Positions 8,199 through 16,833 of a stretch of 64,000 nt of DNA are shown one piece after another. The notes beneath the pieces were generated by a model. It made no database searches, had not been told where the DNA came from, and saw nothing but the letters and a program-made list of their open reading frames with translations. A program made the translations under genes and the position numbers. Numbering within the stretch: position 1 is the first letter of the stretch; every line of letters begins with the position of its first letter. Location of the stretch: NCBI RefSeq assembly GCF_000210075.1, contig NC_021017.1, positions 1,633,557 to 1,697,556 on the forward strand, in the 5' to 3' direction. The DNA comes from Bacteroides xylanisolvens XB1A. GTDB lineage: Bacteria; Bacteroidota; Bacteroidia; Bacteroidales; Bacteroidaceae.

Positions 8199-10802
8199 AT
8201 GAGAAAATGGACGTATTTAGTCGCAACCTTGCTCATGGCAGGTACGACGGCGACATTCACGGGATGTATTGATACCGATGAACCGGAAGGCATTGCAGAA
8301 CTTAGGGGAGCAAAGTCTGATTTTATCAAAGCTCAAGCTGCAGTTGAGCTTGTAGAGGCTGAATTGAGAAAAGCACAGGTTGCAGAGCAAGAGTTAGTTA
8401 ATGCAGGTTTGGCACTTCAGAATAAATCTGCAGAAATTGATTTGCAGTTGCATGAACTGGATATTCAGTTGAAGCAACTCCTGATTGAAAAGGAAGAAGC
8501 TGCTACTGCACAAGCAAAAGCAGAAGCGGAAGCTGCCATTGCAAAAGCGGAAGCTGACAAAACTAAGTGGGAAAATGAAAAGGCATTGATTGTTGAGCAG
8601 TATAAGGAAAAAATGCTTCTTGCCGAAACTGCTACTGCTAAAGCACAGGAAGCTTACAAGCAAGCTATGGAACAGATTGAAGCTTCCAAGGTTTTGTTGA
8701 CAGATGAAGAACAATTACGTTTAAATGTTGTAGAGGCAAAAGTTGCTTATGCTAAGATAGCTATGGATAAGGCTATGTATGGATATTCAACGACAGAAGT
8801 TGAGACTGAACAAAGACTTGTATCTAAATCAACAAGTTCACAGACAAGTGTTGGCGAAGGAGCTGGAACAACAACTACTACTGGTACTGATGAAAAGTAT
8901 ATTACATATTATGTAATTACACAAAATCCGGATAATGCAAATAACGGATATACAGAAGGCAGCTTGAAGAAACTTCAGGAACAGTTGGCGGACTATCCTA
9001 ATTGGGTAGCTGATGGAAACATCGAGGCTAAATTGAAGAATGCTGTGGAAATCGCTGAATCCAATTTGAATATAGCACAAAAAACAGCTGATGGATATAA
9101 GGCTATTTTGGATAATGAATATACTACATTAGCTGATTGGGAAACAGAGGTTAAAAAGCTGAAGGATGAAATGGCAACATTGGATGTTCAGAAACGACAA
9201 TATGAACTTAAAAAAGAAGAATTAAAAGTTGCTAATCCTAACTTAGAAAAGAACAAAACTACTGCAGAGAAAAAATTAGCCGATGCTAAGGATGCTCTTG
9301 CTAAAGTTAATACTACTACTAATGTAGCTTCTGCTTATTCTAAGAAAGCAGATCAGAGCATTCTTAAAGGCCTGAATGATGCTTTTGATGGTATTTCTGG
9401 TGGAGTAGCTGGCTATAATAAATCAACAGGTGAATTCAGCTATGCAAGAACTGTACTAGTTACTAAGGCGCAAGAACAGATTGATGGCTGGAATAAGCTT
9501 ATTGATGCAGCTACTCAAGGGATTGATTTAGAAGATCTTGCATGGTCTAAACTTGAAGTCGTGAAAGCAGATGCTGAAGCAACAAAAGCGAATGAAACTT
9601 ACGATGCTGACTATAAGGCATGGGAGAAAGCTCGCGATAAATATATTGAAGTTGAAGCTATTGATATAAATGCTTCAAAAAAAGCTGCCGAAACTGCAAT
9701 AGCTGCTTATAATAAACTGGGCGATGCTGCTAGAACACAGGATGCTAATATCAGTAAATTAGCTACTGCCTTGGCTGAATACTATCAGGATGCTTTGGAT
9801 AAAGAGCTTAAAAGTACAAAAGCAGAAGCAACAGAGGCTTCTACCAATACTAAAAAAGCAATTTCTGCTTGGATAATAGCTAATCCTTTGGCAAACTTCA
9901 AGTCAATTGTAGGGCTAGAATTAAATTTAATAGAATGGACAGCCGGTGCTGTGACAAAAGCTAATAAAATAGAACAAGCTAATGCAAACAAGCTTCTTGA
10001 ACTTGGAGCATCTGCTGGTGATGTTCCATATGACTCATGGAAAAAAGCTTCAACAAAAGTGTTTGGTGATAACTTTAATCGTGATAATGAACCTAGAAGG
10101 GTTGCTGTGTCAGCTGATATGGTTCTTAAGGAAGTTGATGGCAATAGACTGGCAACAGAATTGCAAAATGGTGACTATGGAACTCTTGGTATCTCTATTT
10201 ATGCTACGGCAGAAGCTGCACGTCTGACAGCTGTGATAAATCAGGCTGATACCTATAAAGCTTTGAAAGCAGAGTTTACTGCTCAAAAAGCTAAAGAACA
10301 AACTACGCTGGATAAGAAAAAAACAGAATTGGCTGCAAATGTAACGAAAGCAGAGACTGCTTTGGCTGATGCTAAAACTGCTTATGATAAAGTATTTAAG
10401 GAAGTAGAGGCAAATATAAAGAAAGTTAGTGAGGATTATGACTATAAAGATGCTATAAAAGATAAGATTGAGTCTACAATTTCTGAATATATTGCTAGCC
10501 TTGATGAGTTGGGCGATAATTATAAAGATATGACTTTGGCGGAAATCAAAGAAGCTATTAATGCTGAATATTTAAAAGCTGTTACTGGCCTTCTTGATAA
10601 AAAAGCAGCTTTGGCTACTGCTGAAAGAAATTTAGAAAAGTTGGCCGAAGGTACTTATACTGATAATGATTATATCAAGGATACATTTGCAAATATTCAG
10701 GAAAAGATCAAAGTAAAACAGGCTGAATATGATGCTGCCAAGGCAGACTATGATGCTGCAAGCGCTCAATTGAAAGCACTTCTTGCTATCTTCTTGAAAT
10801 AA
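8199..10802 (+). CDS. large coiled-coil surface lipoprotein (S-layer-type, phase-variable candidate)
   Basis: This 867-aa protein starts with a lipoprotein signal peptide (MRKWTYLVATLLMAG, lipobox ending at Cys in FTGCIDTDEPEG). The rest is almost entirely Ala/Lys/Glu-rich helix with long heptad-like stretches (residues about 30-170 and 270-350 and most of the second half), interrupted by a Ser/Thr-rich segment near 205-225. No enzyme domain is visible. An outer-membrane barrel gene follows after 26 bp, so the two form an operon. The layout of recombinase, inverted-repeat segment, large lipoprotein and OMP resembles the BT1927-family phase-variable S-layer lipoproteins of B. thetaiotaomicron. 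That role is inferred from position and composition. Low-complexity helix makes distant homology calls unreliable. Confidence 0.75.
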   Translation: MRKWTYLVATLLMAGTTATFTGCIDTDEPEGIAELRGAKSDFIKAQAAVELVEAELRKAQVAEQELVNAGLALQNKSAEIDLQLHELDIQLKQLLIEKEEAATAQAKAEAEAAIAKAEADKTKWENEKALIVEQYKEKMLLAETATAKAQEAYKQAMEQIEASKVLLTDEEQLRLNVVEAKVAYAKIAMDKAMYGYSTTEVETEQRLVSKSTSSQTSVGEGAGTTTTTGTDEKYITYYVITQNPDNANNGYTEGSLKKLQEQLADYPNWVADGNIEAKLKNAVEIAESNLNIAQKTADGYKAILDNEYTTLADWETEVKKLKDEMATLDVQKRQYELKKEELKVANPNLEKNKTTAEKKLADAKDALAKVNTTTNVASAYSKKADQSILKGLNDAFDGISGGVAGYNKSTGEFSYARTVLVTKAQEQIDGWNKLIDAATQGIDLEDLAWSKLEVVKADAEATKANETYDADYKAWEKARDKYIEVEAIDINASKKAAETAIAAYNKLGDAARTQDANISKLATALAEYYQDALDKELKSTKAEATEASTNTKKAISAWIIANPLANFKSIVGLELNLIEWTAGAVTKANKIEQANANKLLELGASAGDVPYDSWKKASTKVFGDNFNRDNEPRRVAVSADMVLKEVDGNRLATELQNGDYGTLGISIYATAEAARLTAVINQADTYKALKAEFTAQKAKEQTTLDKKKTELAANVTKAETALADAKTAYDKVFKEVEANIKKVSEDYDYKDAIKDKIESTISEYIASLDELGDNYKDMTLAEIKEAINAEYLKAVTGLLDKKAALATAERNLEKLAEGTYTDNDYIKDTFANIQEKIKVKQAEYDAAKADYDAASAQLKALLAIFLK

Positions 10803-10828
10803 TTCCCTAACTACGTAAAAGTAACAAG

Positions 10829-11695
10829 ATGATAAAAAAACTATGCACATTACTTTTGCTGACCTGTATGACAGCTGCGCCTTCAATGGCGCAGCATTAC
10901 AGCAGCAGTGATGATGCGTCGTTTGCCCCGAAGAAAGGACAGTGGCAGGTTTCAGTCCTGCTTGGTAGCGGAAAGTTCTTTAACGAGAACACTTCTTATC
11001 TGCTTCCCAAGTTCTCCAATGACGGAGGAGTAGTCGGACTTCCCAATGGAGGGAAGGATAACTCCGGCGATCTGAACCGCTATCTGAACATCGGGAGTCT
11101 GAATAATAATAGTCTGGTCAATATAGCCGGAATTGAAGGTAAGTATTTTGTGTCTGACAATTGGGATGTAAATTTCCAGTTCAGCATGAACGTTAGCCTC
11201 ACTCCTAAGAAAGACTATGTAGAAGGAGACAACAGTGTACCTGACATGATTATCCCTGCGCAAAGTTATATCAATGCGCAGATGACTAACAACTGGTATG
11301 TATCTGTCGGTTCCAACTACTATTTCAAGACTCGCAACGAACGTATTCATCCATATCTCGGAGGCGCACTCGGCTTCCAGATGGCACGCATTGAAACGAC
11401 CGAACCATACACCGGAGACACCTACAAGGATAGTGACGACTCGGAAGAACTTCCGTCACAGGTCTATGTTTCCGGAAGTAAAGCCGGTCAGATGTACGGT
11501 TTCAAAGTAGCTGCCGTAGCAGGTATTGAGTATAGCATTGCCAAAGGTTTTGTTTTCGGTTTCGAAATGCACCCTCTGGCTTACCGCTATGACTTGATAC
11601 AGATTTGCCCGAAAGGATTTGATAAATATAACGCCAGTCACCACAATATCAAAATATTTGAAATGCCTGTGGTGAAACTGGGATTCAGATTCTAA
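10829..11695 (+). CDS. outer-membrane beta-barrel protein, partner of the lipoprotein
   Basis: This 288-aa protein has a classical signal peptide (MIKKLCTLLLLTCMTA, cleavage near PSMAQ) and alternating amphipathic strands typical of an OmpW/OprF-like barrel. Examples are WQVSVLLGSGKFF, WDVNFQFSMNVSLT, WYVSVGSNYYF, and GVRPYL-like turns such as HPYLGGALGFQ. It ends in Phe (KLGFRF), the usual C-terminal signal for BAM-dependent insertion. It begins 26 bp after the lipoprotein stop and ends before a strong terminator, so it is co-transcribed. It may anchor or export the lipoprotein layer. That is inference from operon structure. Confidence 0.8.
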   Translation: MIKKLCTLLLLTCMTAAPSMAQHYSSSDDASFAPKKGQWQVSVLLGSGKFFNENTSYLLPKFSNDGGVVGLPNGGKDNSGDLNRYLNIGSLNNNSLVNIAGIEGKYFVSDNWDVNFQFSMNVSLTPKKDYVEGDNSVPDMIIPAQSYINAQMTNNWYVSVGSNYYFKTRNERIHPYLGGALGFQMARIETTEPYTGDTYKDSDDSEELPSQVYVSGSKAGQMYGFKVAAVAGIEYSIAKGFVFGFEMHPLAYRYDLIQICPKGFDKYNASHHNIKIFEMPVVKLGFRF

Positions 11696-11731
11696 GGATG
11701 AATGATTATACAAATGTATGAATGAAAAGAG

Positions 11732-11771
11732 AAAGCCGTTCAGCTGATAGTGCGGACGGCTTTTCTTTTTT
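11732..11771 (+). terminator. intrinsic terminator after the lipoprotein/OMP operon
   Basis: The stem AAAGCCGT / ACGGCTTT (arms at 11732-11739 and 11756-11763) has an internal loop and is followed by a T-rich run (TTTTCTTTTTT). Confidence 0.75.
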
Positions 11772-11779
11772 AAAGAAGA

Positions 11780-12322
11780 ATGAAGAGCTTAATGAACAGA
11801 TATGTGAAACTTTTATCTTTTCTTCCGGGAATATGTCTGATAGTGGCTTGCACCGGGCATCAGATAAAAGGTTACGAGATTAACGGCAGTGCACCTTTGC
11901 CCGAATTCGAAGGAAAAATGGTTTATATGAAAGATGTTTCGAACGGGCAGCCGGTAGATAGTGCAGAAATAATCCACGGAAAGTTTGATTTTTCCGATAC
12001 GGTGACTATTGTGTCGCCCGTAGTAAAAGTGCTTTCTATTCGTGCCAGCAAATCGGGACTGGAATACCGCCTCCCTGTTGTGATAGAAAATGGTAGTATC
12101 CAAGCCTATATTTCCGATGTGGTTTGCACAGGAGGAACAATGCTGAATGAACGAATGCAGGATTTTCTCATGGCTGTTGATGAATATTCTACAGCCTGCG
12201 AGAACAAGCAAACGGAACAGATAAAATCCGGATTTGCGGATTTATTGAAAAAATACATAGAAATCAATGATGACAATGCAGTAGGAGAATATATTCGGAC
12301 TGCCTATCGTTCATCACTTTGA
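11780..12322 (+). CDS. small lipoprotein with DUF4369-like domain
   Basis: This 180-aa protein has an N-terminal lipoprotein signal (LPGICLIVACTGHQ). One domain of about 110 residues begins YEINGSAPLPEFEGKMVYM and continues with GQPVDSAEIIHGKFDFSDTV, the pattern of the DUF4369 beta-sandwich. In Bacteroides this domain usually forms the N-terminus of TlpA-like thiol-disulfide proteins. Here no thioredoxin CXXC domain follows, so the gene is either a stand-alone DUF4369 protein or a shortened relative. It begins right after the terminator at 11.77 kb. Its own promoter is not evident. Function unknown. Confidence 0.65.
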   Translation: MKSLMNRYVKLLSFLPGICLIVACTGHQIKGYEINGSAPLPEFEGKMVYMKDVSNGQPVDSAEIIHGKFDFSDTVTIVSPVVKVLSIRASKSGLEYRLPVVIENGSIQAYISDVVCTGGTMLNERMQDFLMAVDEYSTACENKQTEQIKSGFADLLKKYIEINDDNAVGEYIRTAYRSSL

Positions 12323-12428
12323 TGCAATCAGATTGCTTTTAAGACTATAAACTAAATTTCCCACATAATAATATCCTCTCCAGATATTTCCTCCATATTT
12401 TTATAGAAGGGAATGTTGCATAAGAGAG

Positions 12429-12464
12429 ACAGAAATGCGCCCTTGTGAAAGTCCATATTTCTGT
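12429..12464. repeat. hairpin (8-bp stem) in intergenic region
   Basis: ACAGAAAT (12429-12436) pairs with ATTTCTGT (12457-12464). It lies just upstream of a stronger hairpin at 12479. Role unknown; it may be part of a 3' UTR fold. Confidence 0.5.
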
Positions 12465-12478
12465 ATTGTTATGTTTTG

Positions 12479-12528
12479 AGGACGTTCCCGTATTTCCCAT
12501 TCCCTTTTTCCCCCGGGAACGTCCTTTT
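12479..12528 (+). terminator. long-stem intrinsic terminator
   Basis: A 12-bp perfect stem AGGACGTTCCCG / CGGGAACGTCCT (12479-12490 and 12514-12525) with a 23-nt pyrimidine-rich loop is followed by TTTT. It probably ends transcripts from 11780. The gap 12323-12662 holds no other gene. Confidence 0.7.
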
Positions 12529-12640
12529 CAATGACCTTCTGTTGTATATTTCATATAACTTACACTGTATGGAAGAATCTAGTGGATCTGTACTATTGGT
12601 AACTTTTCATACAAAGATAGTGTTTTTTACAAATACTTTA

Positions 12641-12648
12641 TATCTTTG
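12641..12648 (+). promoter_or_regulatory. -7 promoter element upstream of lipoprotein gene
   Basis: TATCTTTG matches TAnnTTTG. Transcription would begin near 12652, which favours the ATG at 12693 over the upstream in-frame ATG at 12663. Confidence 0.65.
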
Positions 12649-12692
12649 CAAAACAATGGCATATGCCGGGATTTAACCATACCACTGAAAAT

Positions 12693-13583
12693 ATGAAAAC
12701 AAAAACTTTATTAGGCTTCTTTCTTCTTTCTGTTATGGCTTTTTGTGTATCAGCCTGTCAAGATGATGCAGAGATTATCTTATTTAGTGGTTCCGAACTG
12801 GTTGACGAAACAGGAACTTGTACAAACACTGTTTCTTCTACAGTTTTGTATCTTAACGGATGGGAAGCGGAGAATATCGGGATAGCCAATGGAAAAGGTG
12901 GCTACTCTGCACAAAGCTCCGATGAAACAATTGTGACAGCAACAGTCATCGACAACCGATTATGGCTTAGTTCGCATGGTAAAAAAGGGAAAGTAACGGT
13001 TACCGTTACTGATAAGGATGGTAATTATGTCACCCTGCCTGTGACTGTTTCTTATGGCGTATTGACATTTATGTGCGTCGACCAACCTGAATTTCAGGTT
13101 TCCAGACCCAGTGAAGATATGTTGTCATTGGATTCGGAAAGCGAGTTGCAGGAAAAAGTAAATGTGGCAATGGCTCCTTATTCTTTTATAAATAAAGGAG
13201 ATATCTGTATTTTGCGGCCGGATGATGTATATCATTTATCTGAAGAAGGAACAGGAGGGAAATTCATTTATAAGACAGAGGATGAGCAAATTCTTGTTGA
13301 AGGAACATACCAGATAGAGTGGGCTTCATTGGGTGGAAAACAGAAAAAGGCTTTTGTCTTTACATATATAGATAAAAATAATGTAGAGCAACAACACACG
13401 TTTTTTAATTTTAGTCCGTATTTAGGAACTCAAAGTTCTACAAGAGAAAGAGGACCGATTACTACGGCATGGTTGGAGGAGGTATCCGATTCACCTTATC
13501 TGGAAGGAGTTTTGCCGGCGGATAGAACAGTTGTATATTGGGTGGATACAGTGATTTCCAGTTTGTCTGCCGAGGATTTATAA
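12693..13583 (+). CDS. hypothetical lipoprotein with Ig-like N-terminal part
   Basis: From ATG 12693 the product is about 296 aa, with a lipoprotein signal (MKTKTLLGFFLLSVMAF, Cys in CVSACQDD). Residues about 25-125 look like a bacterial Ig-like strand pattern (SSTVLYLNGWEAENIGIANG, GKVTVTVTDKDGNYVTLPVTVSYG). The C-terminal half has no recognisable motif. This start puts the signal peptide at the very N-terminus and fits the promoter at 12641. The gene is flanked by terminators on both sides and appears monocistronic. Function unknown; probably periplasmic or surface-exposed. Confidence 0.7.
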   Translation: MKTKTLLGFFLLSVMAFCVSACQDDAEIILFSGSELVDETGTCTNTVSSTVLYLNGWEAENIGIANGKGGYSAQSSDETIVTATVIDNRLWLSSHGKKGKVTVTVTDKDGNYVTLPVTVSYGVLTFMCVDQPEFQVSRPSEDMLSLDSESELQEKVNVAMAPYSFINKGDICILRPDDVYHLSEEGTGGKFIYKTEDEQILVEGTYQIEWASLGGKQKKAFVFTYIDKNNVEQQHTFFNFSPYLGTQSSTRERGPITTAWLEEVSDSPYLEGVLPADRTVVYWVDTVISSLSAEDL

Positions 13584-13660
13584 TCATCTGGAAGGATTTA
13601 TCGGTTCACATTTGAAATGATTCTCTTCGAAATTAATTTTCTTTTTGTGGCAAATAAAAA

Positions 13661-13690
13661 GGCACGGGAATGAAAGATTTCCCGTGCCTT
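13661..13690. terminator. bidirectional terminator between convergent genes
   Basis: GGCACGGGAA / TTCCCGTGCC stem with a short loop, an A-run on the left and a T-rich run on the right. It serves the lipoprotein gene (+) and metY (-). Confidence 0.8.
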
Positions 13691-13724
13691 CTCTTACTTA
13701 GTATTTGATACCTTTACGGTATTG

Positions 13725-15005
13725 TTATGCGTTCAAAGCCTGTTCGATATCAGCAATGATATCATCCGCATTTTCGATACCTACCGATAGGCGGATCAGG
13801 TCCGGACGTACACCGGCTTCCATCAGTTGCTCATCCGTTAACTGGCGGTGAGTATGGCTTGCCGGATGGAGCACGCAACTGCGTGCATCGGCTACGTGAG
13901 TAACGATAGCGATGAATTCCAGTGAGTCCATAAACTTGATAGACACATCACGTCCGCCTTTCAGACCAAAGGAGATGACTCCGCAAGAACCGTTCGGCAT
14001 ATATTTCTGTGCCAGGCTGTAATATTTGTTGTCCGGCAGACCACAGTAGTTTACCCAAGCTACTTTCTCATTTTTAGAAAGATATTCGGCCACTTTCTGT
14101 GCGTTACGGCAGTGTTGAGGCATACGTAAGTGCAGTGTCTCAAGTCCCAGATTCAATAAGAAAGAGTTTTGTGGGCTTTGGATGCTGCCGAGGTCACGCA
14201 TCAGTTGCGCAGTTGCTTTGGTGATGTAGGCACCTTTGCCAAATGCTTTCGTGTAAGTCAGCCCGTGGTAAGACTCGTCCGGAGTACAAAGTCCCGGGAA
14301 TTTTTCTGCGTGAGCATCCCAGTCAAAATTACCGCTATCTACGATACAGCCACCTACGCTTGTAGCGTGTCCGTCCATATATTTGGTAGTAGAATGAACT
14401 ACGATGTCAGCTCCCCATTCAAACGGGCGACAGTTGATAGGAGTAGGGAAGGTGTTGTCAACAATCAAGGGGACCCCGTGACTGTGTGCGATACGTGCGA
14501 ACTTTTCAATATCCAACACTTCCAGAGAAGGATTGGAAATTGTTTCGCCAAACAAAGCCTTTGTATTCGGTTTGAAAGCTGCAGAAATTTCTTCTTCGCT
14601 GGCATCCGGATTTACAAAAGTCACATCGATGCCTAGTTTCTTCATCGTCACTCCGAACAGGTTGAACGTACCTCCATAAATAGCGGAAGAACAAACGAAG
14701 TGATCTCCTGCCTGGCAGATATTAAAAATGGCATAGAAGTTGGCTGCCTGACCGCTGGAAGTCAGCATAGCGGCTACACCACCTTCAAGAGCGGCGATTT
14801 TGGCGGCAACGGCGTCATTCGTTGGATTTTGCAGACGGGTATAAAAGTAACCACTGTCTTCCAAATCGAACAGGCGGGCCATCTGCTCGCTGGTATCGTA
14901 TTTGAAAGTTGTACTTTGATAGATGGGCAATACGCGTGGTTCGCCTTTTTTAGGCGTCCATCCAGCCTGTACACACAGGGTTTCCGGTTTGAATTGTTTT
15001 GCCAT
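13725..15005 (-). CDS. metY: O-acetylhomoserine sulfhydrylase (PLP-dependent)
   Basis: This 426-aa cytosolic enzyme of the Cys/Met-metabolism PLP family makes homocysteine from O-acetylhomoserine and sulfide. The N-terminus ETLCVQAGWTPKKGEPRVLPIYQSTTF and the YFYTRLQNPTN segment are characteristic. The PLP-binding Lys lies in VVHSTTKYMDGH, and the substrate-loop motif SCVLHPASHTHRQL is near the C-terminus. Length is normal for the MetY (OAH) branch, which is longer than cystathionine gamma-synthases. A divergent -7 element lies at 15054-15061. A SAM or T-box leader was not recognised. The gene is monocistronic and converges on the terminator at 13.66 kb. Confidence 0.92.
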   Translation of the reverse strand: MAKQFKPETLCVQAGWTPKKGEPRVLPIYQSTTFKYDTSEQMARLFDLEDSGYFYTRLQNPTNDAVAAKIAALEGGVAAMLTSSGQAANFYAIFNICQAGDHFVCSSAIYGGTFNLFGVTMKKLGIDVTFVNPDASEEEISAAFKPNTKALFGETISNPSLEVLDIEKFARIAHSHGVPLIVDNTFPTPINCRPFEWGADIVVHSTTKYMDGHATSVGGCIVDSGNFDWDAHAEKFPGLCTPDESYHGLTYTKAFGKGAYITKATAQLMRDLGSIQSPQNSFLLNLGLETLHLRMPQHCRNAQKVAEYLSKNEKVAWVNYCGLPDNKYYSLAQKYMPNGSCGVISFGLKGGRDVSIKFMDSLEFIAIVTHVADARSCVLHPASHTHRQLTDEQLMEAGVRPDLIRLSVGIENADDIIADIEQALNA

Positions 15006-15053
15006 AATGTTATCGGGTTTTAATGTTTTATTTCAAAAAATGTTTTAATGCTG

Positions 15054-15082
15054 CAAAAGTAGGGAAAATAATTGTATTTTTG
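15054..15082. promoter_or_regulatory. divergent promoter pair (metY and amidase)
   Basis: TACTTTTG on the minus strand (15061 to 15054) points to metY. TATTTTTG on the plus strand (15075-15082) points to the amidase gene. Both match TAnnTTTG and are separated by 13 bp. The plus-strand site shows that the in-frame ATG at 15091 would be at the transcript start, supporting ATG 15136. Confidence 0.6.
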
Positions 15083-15135
15083 CCCTGTTTATGAGTGAAA
15101 TGATAACTCTTGCGAAGGAGATAGTTAATGTAGTT

Positions 15136-16230
15136 ATGAAAAATAAACTCTATATTCTTTTATTCTTAGCTTTTCTTTTTTCGGGCACAACTCTTTGGGC
15201 GCAGCAGAAGGCAACTCCGAAGGCGGGTGAGGGCATCTCTTCTTTTCTGTTGAGGCACAACCGTTCTCCGAAGAAGTATTACGACGATTTTATAGAGTTG
15301 AATAAGCAGAAGCTGGGAAAGAATAATGTGCTTAAAGTAGGCGTGACTTATGTTATTCCTCCGGTAAAGAAATCGACAACTACTTCTGCCAAGACTACTC
15401 CTGTCAAAAATACGGGTGCCAAGAACACAACTTCCGAAGGCGCCGGGACAAAGCAACCATCTTCAAAAGCTAAATCGACAAAAATAGGAACCACCATCAA
15501 TGAGCCTCTGTTTGGAAAGCAACTGGCTAATGTGAAAGTCACTTCCAACCGTCTTGCCGGTGCTTGTTTCTATGTGGTCAGCGGACACGGAGGTCCCGAT
15601 CCGGGAGCTATTGGAAAAGTGGGTAGATACGAACTGCATGAAGATGAATACGCTTATGATATTGCACTCCGTCTGGCACGTAACCTGATGCAGGAAGGAG
15701 CCGAAGTGCATATCATCATTCAAGATGCCAAAGATGGTATTCGGGATGATTCGTATTTGTCGAACAGTAAACGTGAGACTTGTATGGGGGATGCAATTCC
15801 TTTAAATCAAGTGCAACGCCTTCAGCAACGTTGTGATAAAATAAATGCCCTTTACCGGAAAGACCGTAAGAATCACTCTTATTGCAGGGCGATTTTTATT
15901 CATATCGATAGCCGTAGTAAGGGAAAACAAACGGATGTCTTTTTCTATTATTCGAATAAAAAAGGAGACAGCAAACGATTGGCGAATAATATGAAAGATA
16001 CGTTTGAGTCAAAATATGATAAGCATCAGCCTAATCGGGGTTTTTCCGGCACAGTGAGCGGGCGCAACTTATATGTGCTTTCCCATACCACTCCCGCTTC
16101 CGTTTTTGTGGAGTTGGGCAATATCCAGAATACGTTCGATCAGCGTCGGTTGGTGATAAACTCCAATCGTCAGGCACTCGCAAAATGGCTGATGGAAGGC
16201 TTCCTGAAAGATTACAAGGAGAAGAAATAA
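15136..16230 (+). CDS. N-acetylmuramoyl-L-alanine amidase (Amidase_3) with LysM-like region
   Basis: From ATG 15136 the product is about 364 aa with a signal peptide (MKNKLYILLFLAFLFSG, cleavage near LWAQQ). A LysM-like motif follows (GEGISSFLLRHNRSPKKYYD ending in YVIPP), then a Ser/Thr/Lys-rich linker. The zinc amidase domain starts at about residue 150. Zinc ligands and catalytic residues visible are His in VVSGHGGPDPGAIG, Glu in HEDEYAYDIA, His in IFIHIDS and Glu in VFVELGNIQN. It would cleave the stem peptide from MurNAc in the periplasm. The longer start at 15091 lies too close to the promoter and places charged residues before the signal, so it is less likely. Confidence 0.88.
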   Translation: MKNKLYILLFLAFLFSGTTLWAQQKATPKAGEGISSFLLRHNRSPKKYYDDFIELNKQKLGKNNVLKVGVTYVIPPVKKSTTTSAKTTPVKNTGAKNTTSEGAGTKQPSSKAKSTKIGTTINEPLFGKQLANVKVTSNRLAGACFYVVSGHGGPDPGAIGKVGRYELHEDEYAYDIALRLARNLMQEGAEVHIIIQDAKDGIRDDSYLSNSKRETCMGDAIPLNQVQRLQQRCDKINALYRKDRKNHSYCRAIFIHIDSRSKGKQTDVFFYYSNKKGDSKRLANNMKDTFESKYDKHQPNRGFSGTVSGRNLYVLSHTTPASVFVELGNIQNTFDQRRLVINSNRQALAKWLMEGFLKDYKEKK

Positions 16231-16381
16231 CATTTTTGTTTCTCCTTTCGTGAACAAAATAAAAATCTGAATGTTTTATATATGCAAATCGCCTGATGGC
16301 TACTTGTAGGTATGCGAATATATATAGGCTAGTGAATATGCCTCCCCGGCATAACAGGAAGATTGCATAGTAGTTTTGTCG

Positions 16382-16442
16382 TGTTTTATTTTGTGTTTGT
16401 GTTGTGACGGTGCTGCGATGTGAATCGGGGTGCCGTTTTTTT
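16382..16442 (+). ncRNA. candidate small RNA, copy 1 of tandem pair
   Basis: TAGTTTTG at 16371-16378 fits the -7 element, and the predicted transcript of about 60 nt starts CGTGTTTTATTTTGTG. It ends in a hairpin, CGGTGC / GTGCCG with an inner CGAT-GTGA-ATCG stem (16408-16435), followed by seven T. A short dyad ATGCC-TCCCC-GGCAT (16338-16352) sits where a -33 element would be. No coding frame of note. Confidence 0.55.
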
Positions 16443-16654
16443 CGTTTCTCTTGAATTCGTTAAGAGCACGTTATTTTATTTTCTTATCATATTATTGAAT
16501 AAAATCTTATCAATCCTGTGAACAAAATCCGGAAGTGTATGTTATTTATTGTGCAAATCACCTGATAAAGCTTCTTGTGTGTATGCGAATATAGATAAGT
16601 CAAGCAAGGTATGCCTCCCCGGCATGACAGGAAGATTGCATAGTAGTTTTGTCG

Positions 16655-16715
16655 TGTTTTATTTTGTGTTTGTGTTGTGACGGTGCTGCGATGTGAATCG
16701 AGGTGCCGTTTTTTT
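16655..16715 (+). ncRNA. candidate small RNA, copy 2 of tandem pair
   Basis: Same architecture as copy 1: TAGTTTTG at 16644-16651, the dyad ATGCC-TCCCC-GGCAT at 16611-16625 and the terminator hairpin 16681-16708 with a T-run to 16715. The only clear change in the hairpin is one G to A in the internal loop. Confidence 0.55.
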
Positions 16716-16746
16716 GTGTATATAAAAAGACTTACTCATAAAAAGA

Positions 16747-16792
16747 GGGCTTACAAAGATTCTAAAGTATATCGTAGAATCTATGTAAGCCC
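16747..16792 (-). terminator. terminator of the carboxylase operon
   Basis: Long stem GGGCTTACA-AGATTCTA / TAGAATCT-TGTAAGCCC (16747-16792) followed on the minus strand by TCTTTTTATG. It lies about 40 bp past the stop of the last operon gene. Confidence 0.75.
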
Positions 16793-16833
16793 GTCTTGAT
16801 GGGAGGGTGCTTTATGCACACCTTATCTAGTTG

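Larger units (their letters stand above)
16249..16716 (+). repeat. tandem duplication of a ~195-bp RNA-like unit
   Basis: Unit 1 (about 16249-16443) and unit 2 (about 16518-16716) share the order GAACAAAAT, GCAAATC-CCTGAT, TATGCGAATATA, then a nearly identical 100-bp block from ATGCCTCCCCGGCAT through the terminator. The last 100 bp differ at only about two positions, while the first halves have drifted and carry small indels. Each unit contains the promoter-like TAGTTTTG and a terminator hairpin. Confidence 0.85.

Noticed and set aside
16249-16716. Tandem repeat as CRISPR-like array
   Set aside because: Only two units of about 195 bp with promoter and terminator; no short repeat-spacer pattern and no cas genes.
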